Source: Trogon surrucura | Taxonomy: Eukaryota > Chordata > Aves > Trogoniformes > Trogonidae | Assembly: GCA_020746105.1 (NCBI GenBank) | Contig: JAJGST010000083.1 | Coordinates: 47,294-111,293 of the forward strand | DNA: 64,000 nt | Reading direction: 5' to 3' | In this document: one piece after another, positions 21,751 through 33,374 of the stretch | Layout: every line of letters begins with the position of its first letter | Position numbering within the stretch: the first letter of the stretch is position 1 | The notes under the pieces: model-generated | What the model was told of the DNA's origin: nothing | Seen by the model: the letters and a program-made list of their open reading frames with translations, nothing else | Database searches by the model: none | Translations under genes and position numbers: made by a program

Positions 21751-24598
21751 TGCACGCAGCATGGGGAATAAGCAGGAGGAGCTGGAAACCTGGGTTCGGG
21801 CAGGAGATTATGATCTGGTGGCAATTACAGAGACATGGTGGGACAGCTCACATGACTGGAATGTGCTCATGGGTGGCTGTGTCCTTTTCAGGAAAGACAG
21901 GCCAGCCAGGCGAGGTGGTGGAGTCGCTCTTTATGTGAAAGAGCAACTACAATGTCTTGAACACCATCCAGGCATGGATGAGGAGCAAGTTGAGAGTGTA
22001 TGGGTTAGAATTAAGGGGCAGGCTGGCAGGAGAGATACTGTTGTGGGTGTCTATTACAGGTCACCAGATCAGGGTGAGGAAGCTGATGAGGCCTTCTACA
22101 GGCAGCTGAGAGCGGTCTCACAATCACAGGCCCTGGTTGTCGTGGGGGATTTTAACTTCCCTGATATTTGCTGGAAGGACAACTCAGCCCGCCAGCCACA
22201 GTCCAGGAGGTTCCTCCAGTGCATCGATGGTAATTTTCTGATGCAAATGGTGGAGGAGCCGACTAGGAGAGGAGCACTGCTGGACCTCATCCTCGCTAAC
22301 AAGGAGGATCTGGCTGAAGCAGTAAAGGTTGAGGGCTGCCTTGGCTGCAGTGACCATGAAATGGTGGAGCTCAGGATCTCGTGTAGCAGAAACAAAATAG
22401 CAAGCAGAATTGCAACCCTGGACTTTGCCAGGGCAAACTTTGGATTTTTCAAACAATTACTTGAGAAAATCCCATGGGCAAGGCTGTTTGAAGGTAAAGG
22501 GGCCCAAGATAGTTGGTTAGCGTTCAGGGACTGCTTCTACCGTGCTCAAGATCAGAGCATCCCGACACGTAGGAAGTCAAGGAAGGGAGCCAGGAGACCT
22601 GCGTGGCTAAACAGGGATCTGCTGGGTAAGCTCAAGGGCAAGAGGAGAATTTACAGATCTTGGAAGGCAGGGCTGGCCACTTGGGAAGAATATAAGGCTG
22701 TTGTCCGAGGATGTAGGGAGGCAACTAGGAAAGCAAAGGCCTCCCTAGAATTGAACCTGGCGAGAGGGGTCAAGGACAACAGGAAGAGCTTTTTCAAATA
22801 CGTGGCAGATAAAACTAACACCAGAGGCAATGTAGGCCCACTGATGAATGGGGTGGGTGCCTTGGTGACAGAAGATACAGAGAAGGCAGAGTTACTGGAT
22901 GCCGCCTTTGTCTCTGTCTACTCTGCCGGAGGCTGTCCTGAGGAGCCCCGTTCCCCTGAGGCCCCAGAGGGAGTCAGGGCAGTGGAGGAGTTTGCTTTAG
23001 TCGATGAGGACTGGGTTAGGGACCTATTAAGCAATCTGGACATCCATAAATCCAGGGGTTCAGACGAGATGCATCCACGGGTGCTGAGGGAGCTGGCTGA
23101 TGTCATTGCTAGACCACTCTCCATCATCTTTGCCAAGTCTTGGGAGACGGGAGAGGTGCCTGAGGACTGGAGGGAAGCAAATGTCACTCCAGTCTTCAAA
23201 AAGGGCAAGAAGGAGGACCTGGGTAACTATAGACCGGTCAGCCTCACCTCCATCCCTGGGAAAGTGATGGAATGACTTATCCTTGGTGCCATCTCAAGGC
23301 ATATCAGGGATAAGAGGGTCATTAGAGACAGTCAACATGGCTTCACCAAAGGGAAGTCGTGCTTGACTAACCTCATAGCCTTTTACGAGGATATAACAAG
23401 GTGGATAGATGATGGCAGAGAGGTGGATGTGGTCTACCTTGACTTCAGTAAAGCATTTGACACAGTCTCCCACAGCATCCTTGCTGCTAAACTGAGGAAG
23501 TGTGGTCTAGACTCTCGGGTAGTGAGGTGGACTGTGAACTGGCTGAGGGGAAGAAGCCAAAGAGTTGTGGTCAATGGGGCGGAGTCTGATTGGAGACCTG
23601 TATCCAGTGGAGTCCCTCAAGGGTCGGCACTGGGACCAGTATTATTCAATATATTCATCGATGACTTGGATGAGGGACTAGAGAGTACTATCAGCAAGTT
23701 TGCTGATGACACCAAGCTGGGAGGAGTGGCTGACACGCCAGCAGGCTGTGCTGCCATCCAGCGAGACCTGGACAGGCTGGAGAGTTGGGCGGGGAAAAAT
23801 TTAATGAAATATAACAAGGGTAAATGTAGGGTCTTGCATCTGGGTAGGAACAACCCCAGGTTCCAGTATAAGTTGGGGAATGACTTATTAGAGAGTAGTG
23901 TAGGGGAAAGGGACCTGGGCATCTTGGTGGACAGCAGGATGACCATGAGCCAGCACTGTGCCCTTGTGGCCAGGAAGGCCAATGGCATCCTGGGGTGTGT
24001 TAGAAGGGGGGTGGTTAGTAGGTCGAGAGAGGTTCTCCTTCCCCTCTACTCTGCCCTGGTGAGACCCCATCTGGAATACTGTGTCCAGTTCTGGGCCCCT
24101 CAGCTCAAGAGAGACAGGGAACTGCTGGAGAGAGTCCAGCACAGGGCAACTGGGATGATTAAGGGAGTCGAGCATCTCCCTTATGAGAAAAGACTGAGGG
24201 AGCTGGGGCTCTTTAGTTTGGAGAAGAGGAGACTGAGGGGTGACTTCATTAATGTTTACAAATATATCAAGGGTGAGTGTCATGAGGATGGAGCCAGGCT
24301 CTTCTCGGTGACAACCACTGACAGGACAAGGGGTAATGGGCTGAAACTGGAACATAAGAGGTTCCGCTTAAACTCGAGAAGAAACTTCTCAGTGAGGGTG
24401 ACAGAGCACTGGAACAGGCTGCCCAGAGAGGTTGTGGAGTCTCCTTCTCTGGAGACATTCAAGACCTGCCTGGACATGTTCCTGTGTAGCATAATCTAGA
24501 CGTTCCTGCTCTGGCAGGGGGATTGGACTTGGTGATCTTTCGAGGTCCCTTCCAATCCCTAACATTCTATGATTCTATGATTCTATGATTCTATGATC
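21751..24598 (+). mobile_element. Near-complete CR1 LINE (ORF2 plus 3' UTR)
   Basis: It is 2.85 kb long and begins a few codons inside ORF2. It contains endonuclease, reverse transcriptase, 3' UTR and four attctatg units at 24563-24597. It inserted into the gammaretrovirus-like fragment. No 5' UTR, ORF1 or target duplication is visible, as expected for a 5'-truncated CR1. Confidence 0.93.
21761..24499 (+). pseudogene. CR1 ORF2 (endonuclease-reverse transcriptase), one stop codon
   Basis: The frame from 21761 to 24499 is open for 913 codons apart from one TGA at 23273-23275. The N-terminal APE-type endonuclease keeps ITETWWD (21818-21838), VVGDFNFPD (near 22142) and CSDHEMVEL (near 22350). 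The reverse transcriptase keeps [32 protein letters not shown] and the catalytic FADD (at about 23700). The C-terminal block [10 protein letters not shown] is present. The TGA replaces CGA, which survives in the CR1 fragment at 8091, so it looks like a single CpG transition in a young copy. The start near 21751 misses the first few residues of ORF2. Confidence 0.92.
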
Positions 24599-25014
24599 CC
24601 ACCAGGATCTGCAGATGTAATGGCTTAGTGGCACAGAGTTCCTGGCTGTGAAGATTTCTCTTCACATCAGCTCTCAGCACCCTCTCCCCCAACCTGCCTT
24701 CCAGCTCTCTGTCCTGGCTACTCTGCCCTGGGTGCCTGCAGGCAGTGCCCTCAGCCCTGCTGCGCTTGGCAGAGGAGCTGCTCCTGGGCAGAGCTGTCTC
24801 TCGGCAGCGCTGCCCGCTTGCCATCAGCTCCCTCCATCCCAGGAGCCCAGCCCAGCTCAGCAGCACCAGCCCAAGGCAGCACATTAATGACCCCTCGGGT
24901 GACTTCGGTGTCCATGATCCTCAGAGACTGAGAGGAAGTTGAAGAAACCTCGCAAGAAATCAAAGTCAGATTCAAACTCTGAAGTTTCTCGGACTTTTAA
25001 TGGGTCCCACTGAG
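24599..25014. other. No recognised gene
   Basis: A short unique-looking stretch between the CR1 tail and provirus B. Small frames exist on both strands without motifs. Confidence 0.35.
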
Positions 25015-25020
25015 GGACGC

Positions 25021-25422
25021 TGTAGAGGAATTTCTTGTGGAGCAGAGGTGCGGTATAACTTTAAAAGTGTGGACAACCCAGCGTAGGCCTAAACAGAGGC
25101 TCTGTCCTTGAAGCTGCCTTGGAACACAGGGAGGAGGAGGTTTCATCTGTTTTGTGAGAGCTTTGCGAGATGCTTGGCGGGAGGTGCTGGCCCCGGGGGG
25201 AGAAGAGGGGGTGATAGCCGCTTGCATAGTGGAATGGCACTGCCCAATAAAACGCTGGCGCGTGTAAACCTGTAACCGACCAACTCTGTTAAGGGGCAGG
25301 CGCGGGGACACTGCTGAACTGTATATATTGAGCTGTCCGGAGCAATAAAGGGAGGACGATCTGTAGCCATATTGGTGTGATGATCGTTAACTTGGCCGGC
25401 TCTCCGAAGGGACCCCTCTTCA
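25021..25422 (+). repeat. 5' LTR of endogenous retrovirus B
   Basis: TGTAGAGGAA to CCTCTTCA with inverted TG/CA ends. It contains gtatatattg (TATA-like, near 25321) and agcaataaag (polyadenylation signal, near 25343). Confidence 0.93.
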
Positions 25423-25424
25423 TC

Positions 25425-25442
25425 TGGCGCCTGAACAAGGGA
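25425..25442 (+). other. Primer binding site, tRNA-Lys-like with changes
   Basis: TGGCGCCTGAACAAGGGA lies 2 bp after the LTR. Against the Lys3-type site at 17403 it has one C-to-T change and one inserted A. Confidence 0.75.
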
Positions 25443-25618
25443 CCCTCTATGGACGCTTAAATGCGGATTGCTTAAATGCAGGAAGACTCCGAAGCATCGG
25501 ACGTGAGCCGATTTGGGAGCCGGAGAGCTGGAGGCAGGAGAGTTCTGAGTGTGACCAAAAGGGCACCGGAGACCAGAGCTTGAGCAGCTGATCAAGCCCC
25601 TGCCAAGGTAAGACCGCG

Positions 25619-26101
25619 ATGGAAACGGACGCGGCAACTCGCCTCCTTAGTATACTCTCTAAGAGAGGAGGAAAAGTAAAGGAGCGAGATGTATTAGCCC
25701 CATGGGCTCGGAAACGGGAGAAAATGAACGACCCACCATTAATCTTTAGTTCCACGGAATGGCGTGAAGTAGGAGATCTTTTGTGGGACTGTACTCTAGA
25801 GGGAGGAAAAGAAGGGAAGGAAGCAAAAGAACTAGGAACAGTTTGGAAAACCGTAATACGCACTCTAGAAATCATGCAAGCAGAAAAGAAAGTTGCTGCG
25901 GCAGCGATCGAAGCGTTGGGGGGAGGGCAGGAAAGGAAAAAGGCAAAGGAAGAAACTCCCTGCTCGTCCCGACTGGGTGGAAGGAAAAAAAAAAAAAAAA
26001 AAAAAAAAGAAAAAGGAGAAACTGCACTGCGTTGCCAAATTAAGACTTTTGTCCTTGAGCTGAGCTCTTTTCTGAACAAGTGCATAACTCTTGCCTGCTA
26101 A
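25619..26101 (+). pseudogene. Gag N-terminal remnant
   Basis: A 160-codon frame starting METDAATRLL just after a leader splice donor (ccaagGTAAGA). It reads as a charged, helical matrix-like domain, then runs into a poly-lysine stretch made by an A run at 25986-26008, and ends in unrelated codons. The normal capsid and nucleocapsid parts are absent. Homologous scraps occur at 17525-17620. Confidence 0.6.
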
Positions 26102-26294
26102 TTATGAAAAGAGACCCTGACCAGCCAGGTACAGCTCATGTTGAGAGCTTGTCCGTGAGAATGAAGATAAGACGCTTCTTGTACACCAGATGTGCATGGG
26201 AGTGAACGGGAGAGTACGATCAAAACAGACCTGGGAAATTCTGCTCTCCCTGTGTGATAACAGCGTGACTGAAGTAATACTTGAGCTAATAAGG

Positions 26295-26327
<33 letters not shown>

Positions 26328-27089
26328 AGGGGGGGAAGAAGGAAGATCAGGATGAACCCCTGAAAGAGATGCTGAACAAACTCGCTGAATTATCAACTAG
26401 ACAGCAAGAAATAGAAGAAACCCTTAAACCAGTTCAGCTCCCCCATTACCATCAGCTCCCTCACTCAAGCCTGATTTTCAAGCTTGAACCATAAAGGATC
26501 CTTTGCAACAGCGATGGAGCGGTGTCATCAGAGACGCTATAACAGAGGGAGATTGGGAAGCAGCCAGTTCGATTGCGTGTCCTGTTATTATTAATAACGG
26601 ACAAGGGACCTGGGAACCGCATGATCCTGCATGATGCGGCTGTGCAGCATCCTGTCACTTCAGCAGCGCAGCAGCAACACGACTGTGCACTGGGCCTGCC
26701 TGTTGAACCCCTTGTTTCGCCCAGTGACGTGATGGGACCCTGAGGTACTGATTACCAACGACGGTATGGATTGGACTGGCAGAAGATGCTTACGGCTGAT
26801 GGCAGAGCAATTATGGGAAAATGTGACTGTTCTCAATGTTACCTGTTGTATTAATATGTATCCTCTTTGCGTGACTAACAATGAAGCTTATATTGGTTGT
26901 GTAATCAAAGCCACATAGTAGGTGTTAAGGTTTATGTACTAACCAGCAGAGTGATCTTTCTTTAGCTAAAAGCAAGGCAGGGAAACCAGCTGCCTTTTGC
27001 TTTGTTAGAAGTGTGTGATTAAGGATCAAAGTACGATTTAGGGTGATGGGTGTGAGAACTTTGACAGGATGAATTAAGAGTTTAGTTAA

Positions 27090-27221
27090 GACATTTTTGG
27101 TTATTGCAGTTTTAATTGTTATAGGCTTAGTTATGTTTAGTTGTTTGATAAATATAATCAAGAAAATGATAAGCAAGCTAGCGGATGAAGCCTGGGTTGT
27201 CCAAAAAGAAAAAGGGGGATA
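27090..27221 (+). pseudogene. Env membrane anchor and polypurine tract
   Basis: The frame has a hydrophobic anchor (VIAVLIVIGLVMFSCLINII) followed by KKMISK and an acidic tail. It runs through the polypurine tract aaaaagaaaaaggggga at 27203-27219 into the 3' LTR. Only this tail and short upstream env scraps remain. Confidence 0.7.
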
Positions 27222-27622
27222 TGTAGAGGAATTTCTTGTGGAGCAGAGGTGCGGTATAACTTTAAAAGTGTGGACAACCCAGCGTAGGCCTAAACAGAGG
27301 CTCTGTCCTTGAAGCTGCCTTGGAACACAGGGAGGAGGAGGTTTTATCTGTTTTGTGAGAGCTTTGCGAGATGCTTGGCGGGAGGTGCTGGCCCCGGGGG
27401 GAGAAGAGGGGGTGATAGCCGCTTGCATAGTGGAATGGCACTACCCAATAAAACGCTGGCGTGTGTAAACCTGTGACTGACCAACTCTGTGAAGGGGCAG
27501 GCGCGGGGACACTGCTGAACTGTATATATTGAGCTGTCCGGAGCAATAAAGGGAGGACGATCTGTAGCCATATTGGTGTGATGATCGTTAACTTGGCCGG
27601 CTCTCCGAAGGGACCCTCTTCA
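27222..27622 (+). repeat. 3' LTR of endogenous retrovirus B
   Basis: TGTAGAGGAA to CCTCTTCA, nearly identical to the 5' LTR and followed directly by the target duplication GGACGC. Confidence 0.93.
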
Positions 27623-27628
27623 GGACGC

Positions 27629-28444
27629 TACTGACAAAGCCTCCCTTGGCTCTGGTTAGAGCAGGCACCTGGAGGCAGTGGGGACAGGCTGGGAAAACCA
27701 AGGGAAAGGTGTCTCTGATGCTCAGTAAATGTGGATGTGATTCATTAATGAAAATGGACAAGCCCTGACCCCCAGCCCCTTGTGCAAGGCCAAGAACAGG
27801 GCTATGGTCCAACATCTCGCAGGCTCCAGAGTGTGGACAAGGAGGCAATGAGGCCCCAGTGCTGAAGGATCAGTTGTCTCCTCACGGGCATCAGTGGCAG
27901 AGACAGCAGCCATAACCACAGTCAGGAAGAGGTTGGCTCTCTCAGGGGGCTTTTGGCTTTTCCGCACCCGTGTGTCATCTCCACCTCAGGCTGTCCTATG
28001 TTCCCTGCAGGCTGTAGTCACCCACCTGGCTGCCCCACCTTGCTGTCACCTTCCATTGCTGGTATCTCTCCATCCTCCCTGGCTCTTACGTGAAACACAA
28101 AGCCTTGGGCTGGTCCAGACACCTTCTGGCTGATTGCACCACAGCGCTGCCCTTGGAGAGAAATTTCTTTCTCCTTGTGTCCAGCCTGGAGCTCCCCAGC
28201 TGCACGTCGGGGCATTAGTTCTTTCACAGACTGCTTCCCACCATCAGGAAAAGCTCCACCATCTCTGAAACCTCTCTTCAAGCCTTCTCAGGCTACTCCT
28301 ACACTGTCCTCAGACTGCACAAGGCTGAGCCCAGGGCCCTCAGCCTCTATAGCCTGGTCATGTGCTTGAGGCCTCCAAACTCCATCTTGAGTGACCTCTG
28401 GCTACTCTCCATGATGTTTGCAGATGAAAACACAGTGGCCATAG
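27629..28444. other. No recognised gene
   Basis: Unique-looking sequence with short frames on both strands. I see no motif or repeat family. Confidence 0.3.
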
Positions 28445-28650
28445 GTTAAGAAAAGATGGAGTGAGACTTTCACTAAGGCCTGTAGTGGCAGAACAAAGGG
28501 CATGGGCTTTAAATTGAGAGAGGGAAGATTCAGATTGGAAAGAAGAAGGAAATATTTTATGATGCGAATATCAAGAGATTGGATTAGACTGCCCAGAGAA
28601 GTGGTTTCTCCCTCCGTGAAATTAAGGGCTACTTGAAAGATCCTGTTTTT
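28445..28650 (+). mobile_element. Old CR1 3' fragment
   Basis: A decayed C-terminal CR1 block reads GMGFKLREGRFRLERRR and WIRLPREVVSPS in one frame, matching GFKLKEGRFRLGGRKNFFTM at 32.1 kb. No tail repeats are left. Confidence 0.75.
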
Positions 28651-29700
28651 TCAGTTTTCTCCTCGGGATTGTCTGGGTGGGCAATGGGGCATAGCAATTT
28701 TTCAATTCAGGAGGAAACACTGATGCTCCAAATCTCTTTCTCTTAGAGGTGAATAAACCAGGGAGTAGCAGAAATTCACACATGGTGGCTTACAACCAGC
28801 CCCAGTGTCACTTGTGCAGCCACCCCAGGGCTGCTATGAGAGTCCCATCAGAGCCTGCCCGCCCAGAGCTGCCCCTGGGCAGTGCCCGGCTGCTGCCAGG
28901 AGGGCTCTGCAGGGCAGAGCTGAGTCCCCAGAGGCTGGGATGGGCTCTGGGAGCAGGGACAGGGAGAAGAGCTGGCCACAGAGGAGCATCTCCTGGCAGG
29001 GACAGCTCCAGGCAGCAGAGCCAGGGATGTGGGGGGAGAGGGAGCTGCTGCCAGAGACACCATAGGAGGGGGGATTCAGGCACCTCCCTGCCATCACTGC
29101 AGAAAACTCGTGTTACGTTCTCCCACCCAGCAGAGCCTTTGCCCTTACAGCCCTGGAGACTCAGTCATCTTCTCAGTGGCCTCAATCCTGAAGGGAAGAA
29201 ATTATCAAGTACCCACCACCTGTCCCTGTCCTGCCTCCAGGACAGCAGAGCCCCCTGCTCCCAGCAGGTCTCTCAAGCAGCACCAGTTACAGCTCATGAG
29301 AGGGATCTGTCAATGATCTTTCTGAAAGGGGTGAGGCAGTTTCAGTGGGTTTTGTCATGTTCTGCTCTTCTAACTAGTCCTTTTATTTTTCCTCTTGAAC
29401 AGTCCCCAATTCCCTCTGGAGCAGCAGAGACATCTCCTATCCAGGATGTTCTACACAGGTTTTTATGATTCTGTGACAGGACAGCAGCGGGTACATGGTC
29501 GGGTCTATCAGAGAAGCTGAAAGGCCGACAGCAGTCATGTGATTTAGAAGATGATGGTGAGGTTACTTCTGTCTGGTCAGGTGAAAGGCCACAACAAGGC
29601 CAATGGACTGGGTTCCCTGCTTGAAGAGCAGCTTCTGAGATGGTCAGACTTTCCTTAGTATTAGAAAGAAGCAGGATAGAGAAAAAAATGTCACAAAGTG
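28651..29700. other. No recognised gene
   Basis: Long overlapping frames at 28749-29468 show no recognisable domain and are typical of GC-rich non-coding DNA. A small tatgattctgtgac scrap at about 29464-29478 may be a CR1 tail. Confidence 0.3.
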
Positions 29701-29744
29701 AAACTTGGAAAGTGGAGACTGACCAGCAGAGTCCATGGGTCTCC

Positions 29745-30335
29745 ATCTGGAGAAGGGTGAGGAGCTAACTGAGAGCTTATGAGTCAGGGTTAAAGGGAAG
29801 GCAGGGGTGAGTGGGGGTCTGTTACCGGCCAGCTGACCAGGAAGGCCAAGCAGATGAGCTCCTCTATAGACAGGTGGGAGCAGCTTCACATTCACGAGCC
29901 TTGCCCATGACAGAGAGGTTGAATTAAATGATCTCTAAGGTCCCTTCCAGCCTTGGCTATTCTATGATTTCTATGATTTATTATTTCAACCACCCCGATA
30001 TCTGTTTGAGGAACAACACAGCAGGGCATCAGCAGTCCAGGAGGTTCCTGGAATGCATTCATGGTAATTGCCTCCTCCAAGTGGTAGAGGAACAAATGAG
30101 AAAAGGTGTCATAGTCGAATTTGTTCTGACTCGCAAGGAGGGGCTGGTGGGCAGTGTGAAGCTCAAGGGCAGCCTTGGCTGCAGCGACCATAAAATGGTT
30201 GAATTCAAGACCTGGAGAACAAGAAGGAGGGTGCACAGCCAGCTCACTAGCCTGGACTTCAGAAGAGCAGCCTGAACTCTTCAAGGACCTGCTCGGTAGG
30301 GTAGTCAAGCATCGTTGCAGGAGGCTGGTCTGGGT
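29745..30335 (+). mobile_element. Old CR1 endonuclease fragment
   Basis: It holds the APE-endonuclease half of a CR1. Frames equivalent to [12 protein letters not shown]...YRQLRA are seen at 29760-29900. After an interruption, FNHPDICLRNNTAGHQQSRR to LGCSDHKMVEF is seen at 29984-30210. It is heavily mutated and in the same orientation as the intact CR1. Confidence 0.8.
29905..29985 (+). mobile_element. CR1 3' tail nested in an older CR1
   Basis: gttgaattaaatgatctctaaggtcccttccagcc-type 3' UTR with tattctatgatttctatgatt lies exactly between two collinear halves of the older CR1 endonuclease. This is an 80-bp, extremely 5'-truncated later insertion. Confidence 0.75.
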
Positions 30336-31560
30336 GAGAAAGGAGCTCCTGACAACAATCGAGCCTGAAGAAGATGCAGAGAGAAGGTAGAAGCCGGCTG
30401 CCTTCCTGCCTCCTTGATTCTGTCATTCCCTACTGGAGACAGACATTTGTGTGTGCGTGTGTTTGCGCTTGGGGGAACTTGAGGATTGAAGAGATCCCAG
30501 GGCCAGCTCCTGGGCAGATGAAGAGCCTCAGATCACCTCCTGGAGGGATCACTACCACAGCTGTGTCTAGACAGGCCTATGTCTGCCACCAACACAGCCC
30601 AGCATACAAACAGCCCAGCCCTCTTTTCTCTGTTCACCACGGACAGACGTGTTGCTTGGCCTCAAGCAAAGTCAGAGTGGTTCCTGGAAGGGACCTCCTG
30701 AGGACCCTTCCAGGATGAGTGACCGTCCATTGCCTTCCACCACAGCTCTTCCCTTGAGGATATTCAGGAGAACACTCAGGTTCCCATGACCATGGAAGTG
30801 AGCAGATGTAAGTCTGGAGCGATCAGCTGTGGCTTTGTTGTGCCACTGAAGCCCTTGAGGCAGCGCTGCTGGGCAGGTAACCCCGAGCAGGCCTCATCAT
30901 TTCTTGATAAACCATTTTCTTTTTCCTCGCTTTCACCATCCCCACACATTCCTCTACAAACTGCCCAGCTCTGCTCTTTCCCCACAGCCCCTGGCTTTGT
31001 TTCCTTTGTGCCCTCACCTGGTGTTTCTCAGAGGGTTTTCATGCTGATCTCCACATTGGTCAGGACAAAACGAGCGACTCCTTTGATGAGCTGTAGAGTC
31101 CTGCAATTGCTTCTGCTGTGATCTTGGGCTGATGGCTCAGCACAGTCAGGGTGAGCCACCTGCACACAAACATCAGCAGTAGCAAAAAGGAGCTTCAGTC
31201 CAGGGGGGCTTACAGGAACTCCATGGTTTGGCCAATGGAAACCTATAAAGTTTTAAAAGGAGAAGGGTCCAGTCCTGCATCAGAAGGAGGAATAAGCCCT
31301 CTCGCTCCCCAGGTGTCAGAAATCAGGCAAGGCAGGCAAGAGACAAGCATGGCTGGGTCAAGACCTGCTGGTCCAAGGGAAGGGCAGGAAGGAAATGCCC
31401 AGGCAGTGGGAGCAGGGACAGGTCTCCAGGGAAGAGTCTGGGGACACTGCCTGGGTGTGGAGGGGTGGGGTCAGGAAGGCCAAGGCATGGGAGCTGAACT
31501 TTGCAGAAGGTCTTCCATGGGTATGTCAGCCGGAACAGGAAGGTCAAAGAAAGCACAACC
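30336..31560. other. No recognised gene
   Basis: Short frames on both strands and no identifiable family. A tgtgtgcgtgtgtttgcg stretch at about 30449-30466 is simple sequence. Confidence 0.3.
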
Positions 31561-32348
31561 CCCTGATGAGCAAGACTGTGCTGTTTAGTGTCTTCATCAG
31601 TGACATGGACAGTGGGATTGAGGGCACCCTCAGCAGGTTTGCAGACAACACCAAGCTGAGAGGTGTGGTTGACACTCTCAGGGGACACGATGCTATTCAG
31701 AGGGACCTGGACAAGCTGGAGAAGCAGGCCCATGTGAACCTCATGGGGTTCAACAAGGCCAAGTGCAAGGTCCTGCACCAGGATCAGGGCAACCCCTGGT
31801 ATCAGCACAGGCTGTGGGATGAAGGGATTGGGAGCAGGTCTGCAGAGAAAGTCCTGGTGGATGAAAAGGAGGTCGAGGGAGGTGGTTCTCCCCTTAGACT
31901 CTGCTCTGGTGAGACCCCACCTGCAGTACTGCTTCAGCCTCTGGAGGGGTCAGCACAGGCATGAGATGGATCTGTTGGAGTGGGTGCAGGGGAGGGGCAC
32001 AGAAATCATCAGAGGCTGAGAGAGTTGGGCTTGTTCAGCTGGAAAGAGGCTACTTTTAGTAGGGCCTGTAGCAATAGGCCAAGGAGTGATGGTTTTAAAC
32101 TGAAAGAGGGGAGATTCAGACTGGGTGGAAGGAAGAACTTTTTTACAATGAGGGTGGTGAGACACTGGAACAGGTTGCCCAGAGATATGGCAGAAGGCCC
32201 ATCCCTGGAAACGTTCCAGGTCAGGTGTGACGGGGCTCTGAGCAACCTGATCTCCTTGAAGATGTCCCTGCTCGCTGCAGGGATGTTGGAATGGACGACC
32301 TTTAAAAGTCCACAAATCTTTCTGTGGTTCTGCTCTATGATTCTCTCA
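31560..32348 (+). mobile_element. Old CR1 LINE, RT to 3' end
   Basis: It starts at the RT block FSVFISDMDSGIEGTLSRFA, where FADDTKL has become FADNTKL, and continues with AIQRDLDKLEKQAHVNLMGF. After several indels it passes the C-terminal block to the end at ctctatgattctc (about 32333-32345). The catalytic change and indels make it inactive. Confidence 0.88.
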
Positions 32349-33370
32349 CAGCCCTTTCCTGCCTGGTTCCAGAGCCTCTGATTTCCTCCTTCAGCAGCCC
32401 CCAGGGATGTTCGCCTTTTCCAGTTTTCCCCCCATGTTTTTTTTCAGTGATGGCATTCAGGGGTGGCACGATAATACCCTCAGAAATGTGGAGGTTTGCT
32501 GGTGACATTCAGTTCTCCAGAGCCTTGTTCCACCTTCTCTGAGGATCTGCAGTGCAGGAACTCGGCCCCAGAGGGCTCCTTAACATGCCAAGTGCTCCAA
32601 CAAGCCAAGTCCCTGGGCACTGCATCCCTTCCTACCTCTGTTATGTGGTTAATTAGAGAGGTTTCAGCAGGGCAGTCCACGTTAGTTTCAGTGCAAAATA
32701 GCAGTAAGAAACAATCACTTCTTTCTCTGCTTTTTCCTTCTTTCTCTGCTTATAGATCATGTGATTTCATCAGTCTTTGATTGATGTTGGTCCTGAGCAT
32801 CTCTTAGTGGAGTATGAACACAGAGGGAAGTCAAGACCCTTCCTGGCAGAAGCTCTCTGGGCAGTCTTCTCTCCTGCCCCCAGCCCCACCATTTCTCTCA
32901 CCACCCACCGGGGATTTGCAGCATCAGCCCCGTTCAGTTCAGAGCTTCCTCCACTCCAGGCTGGAGCTGCATCTGTCACCCCTCTGGCACCAGTTCCCAC
33001 CTGTTTCACATGGGGAACCAGATGCACGCAGACAGAGGAGGTGTTTTTAGTTGTCAACGAGCAAAAAGAAAGGCAGGGATAGTTGAAGCAAGAACCACAA
33101 TATCTGTCTCAGCTGCATCTTAAGTCACAGCCCCTGCCCTGAAGTCCTCTTTCTGCAGCGCAGGATCGTACCCCGAGGGCAAATGCATCCCTGTCTCCAG
33201 CACAGACCCCCTGACACCCCAGAACACTCCCTGCCTGGGAGCCCGTTTGGCCGTAGCTGCTCTTTGCACACAGCGAGTGTGCCCAGAGAGACAGTCATTA
33301 GCAATTAAATAATTTAAGGAATAGTTACACTAATTAATTAATTGAATCAAACTAAAACTTGAAATCTCCA
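32349..33370. other. No recognised gene
   Basis: Unique-looking DNA before the minisatellite. ORFs such as 32777-33082 lack motifs. An AT-rich stretch with taattaatta lies at 33300-33350. Confidence 0.3.
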
Positions 33371-33374
33371 TCAC

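Larger units (their letters stand above)
25021..27622 (+). mobile_element. Endogenous retrovirus B, young deleted provirus
   Basis: A complete two-LTR provirus of 2.6 kb flanked by a perfect 6-bp target duplication, GGACGC, at 25015-25020 and 27623-27628. The LTRs (25021-25422 and 27222-27622) differ by about six substitutions and one indel over 401 bp, so it is fairly recent. The body keeps a primer site, the N-terminal part of gag, two long A runs (about 25986-26008 and 26293-26324), scraps of env and a polypurine tract. Pol and most of gag and env are gone, so it could move only with helper proteins. Confidence 0.93.
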
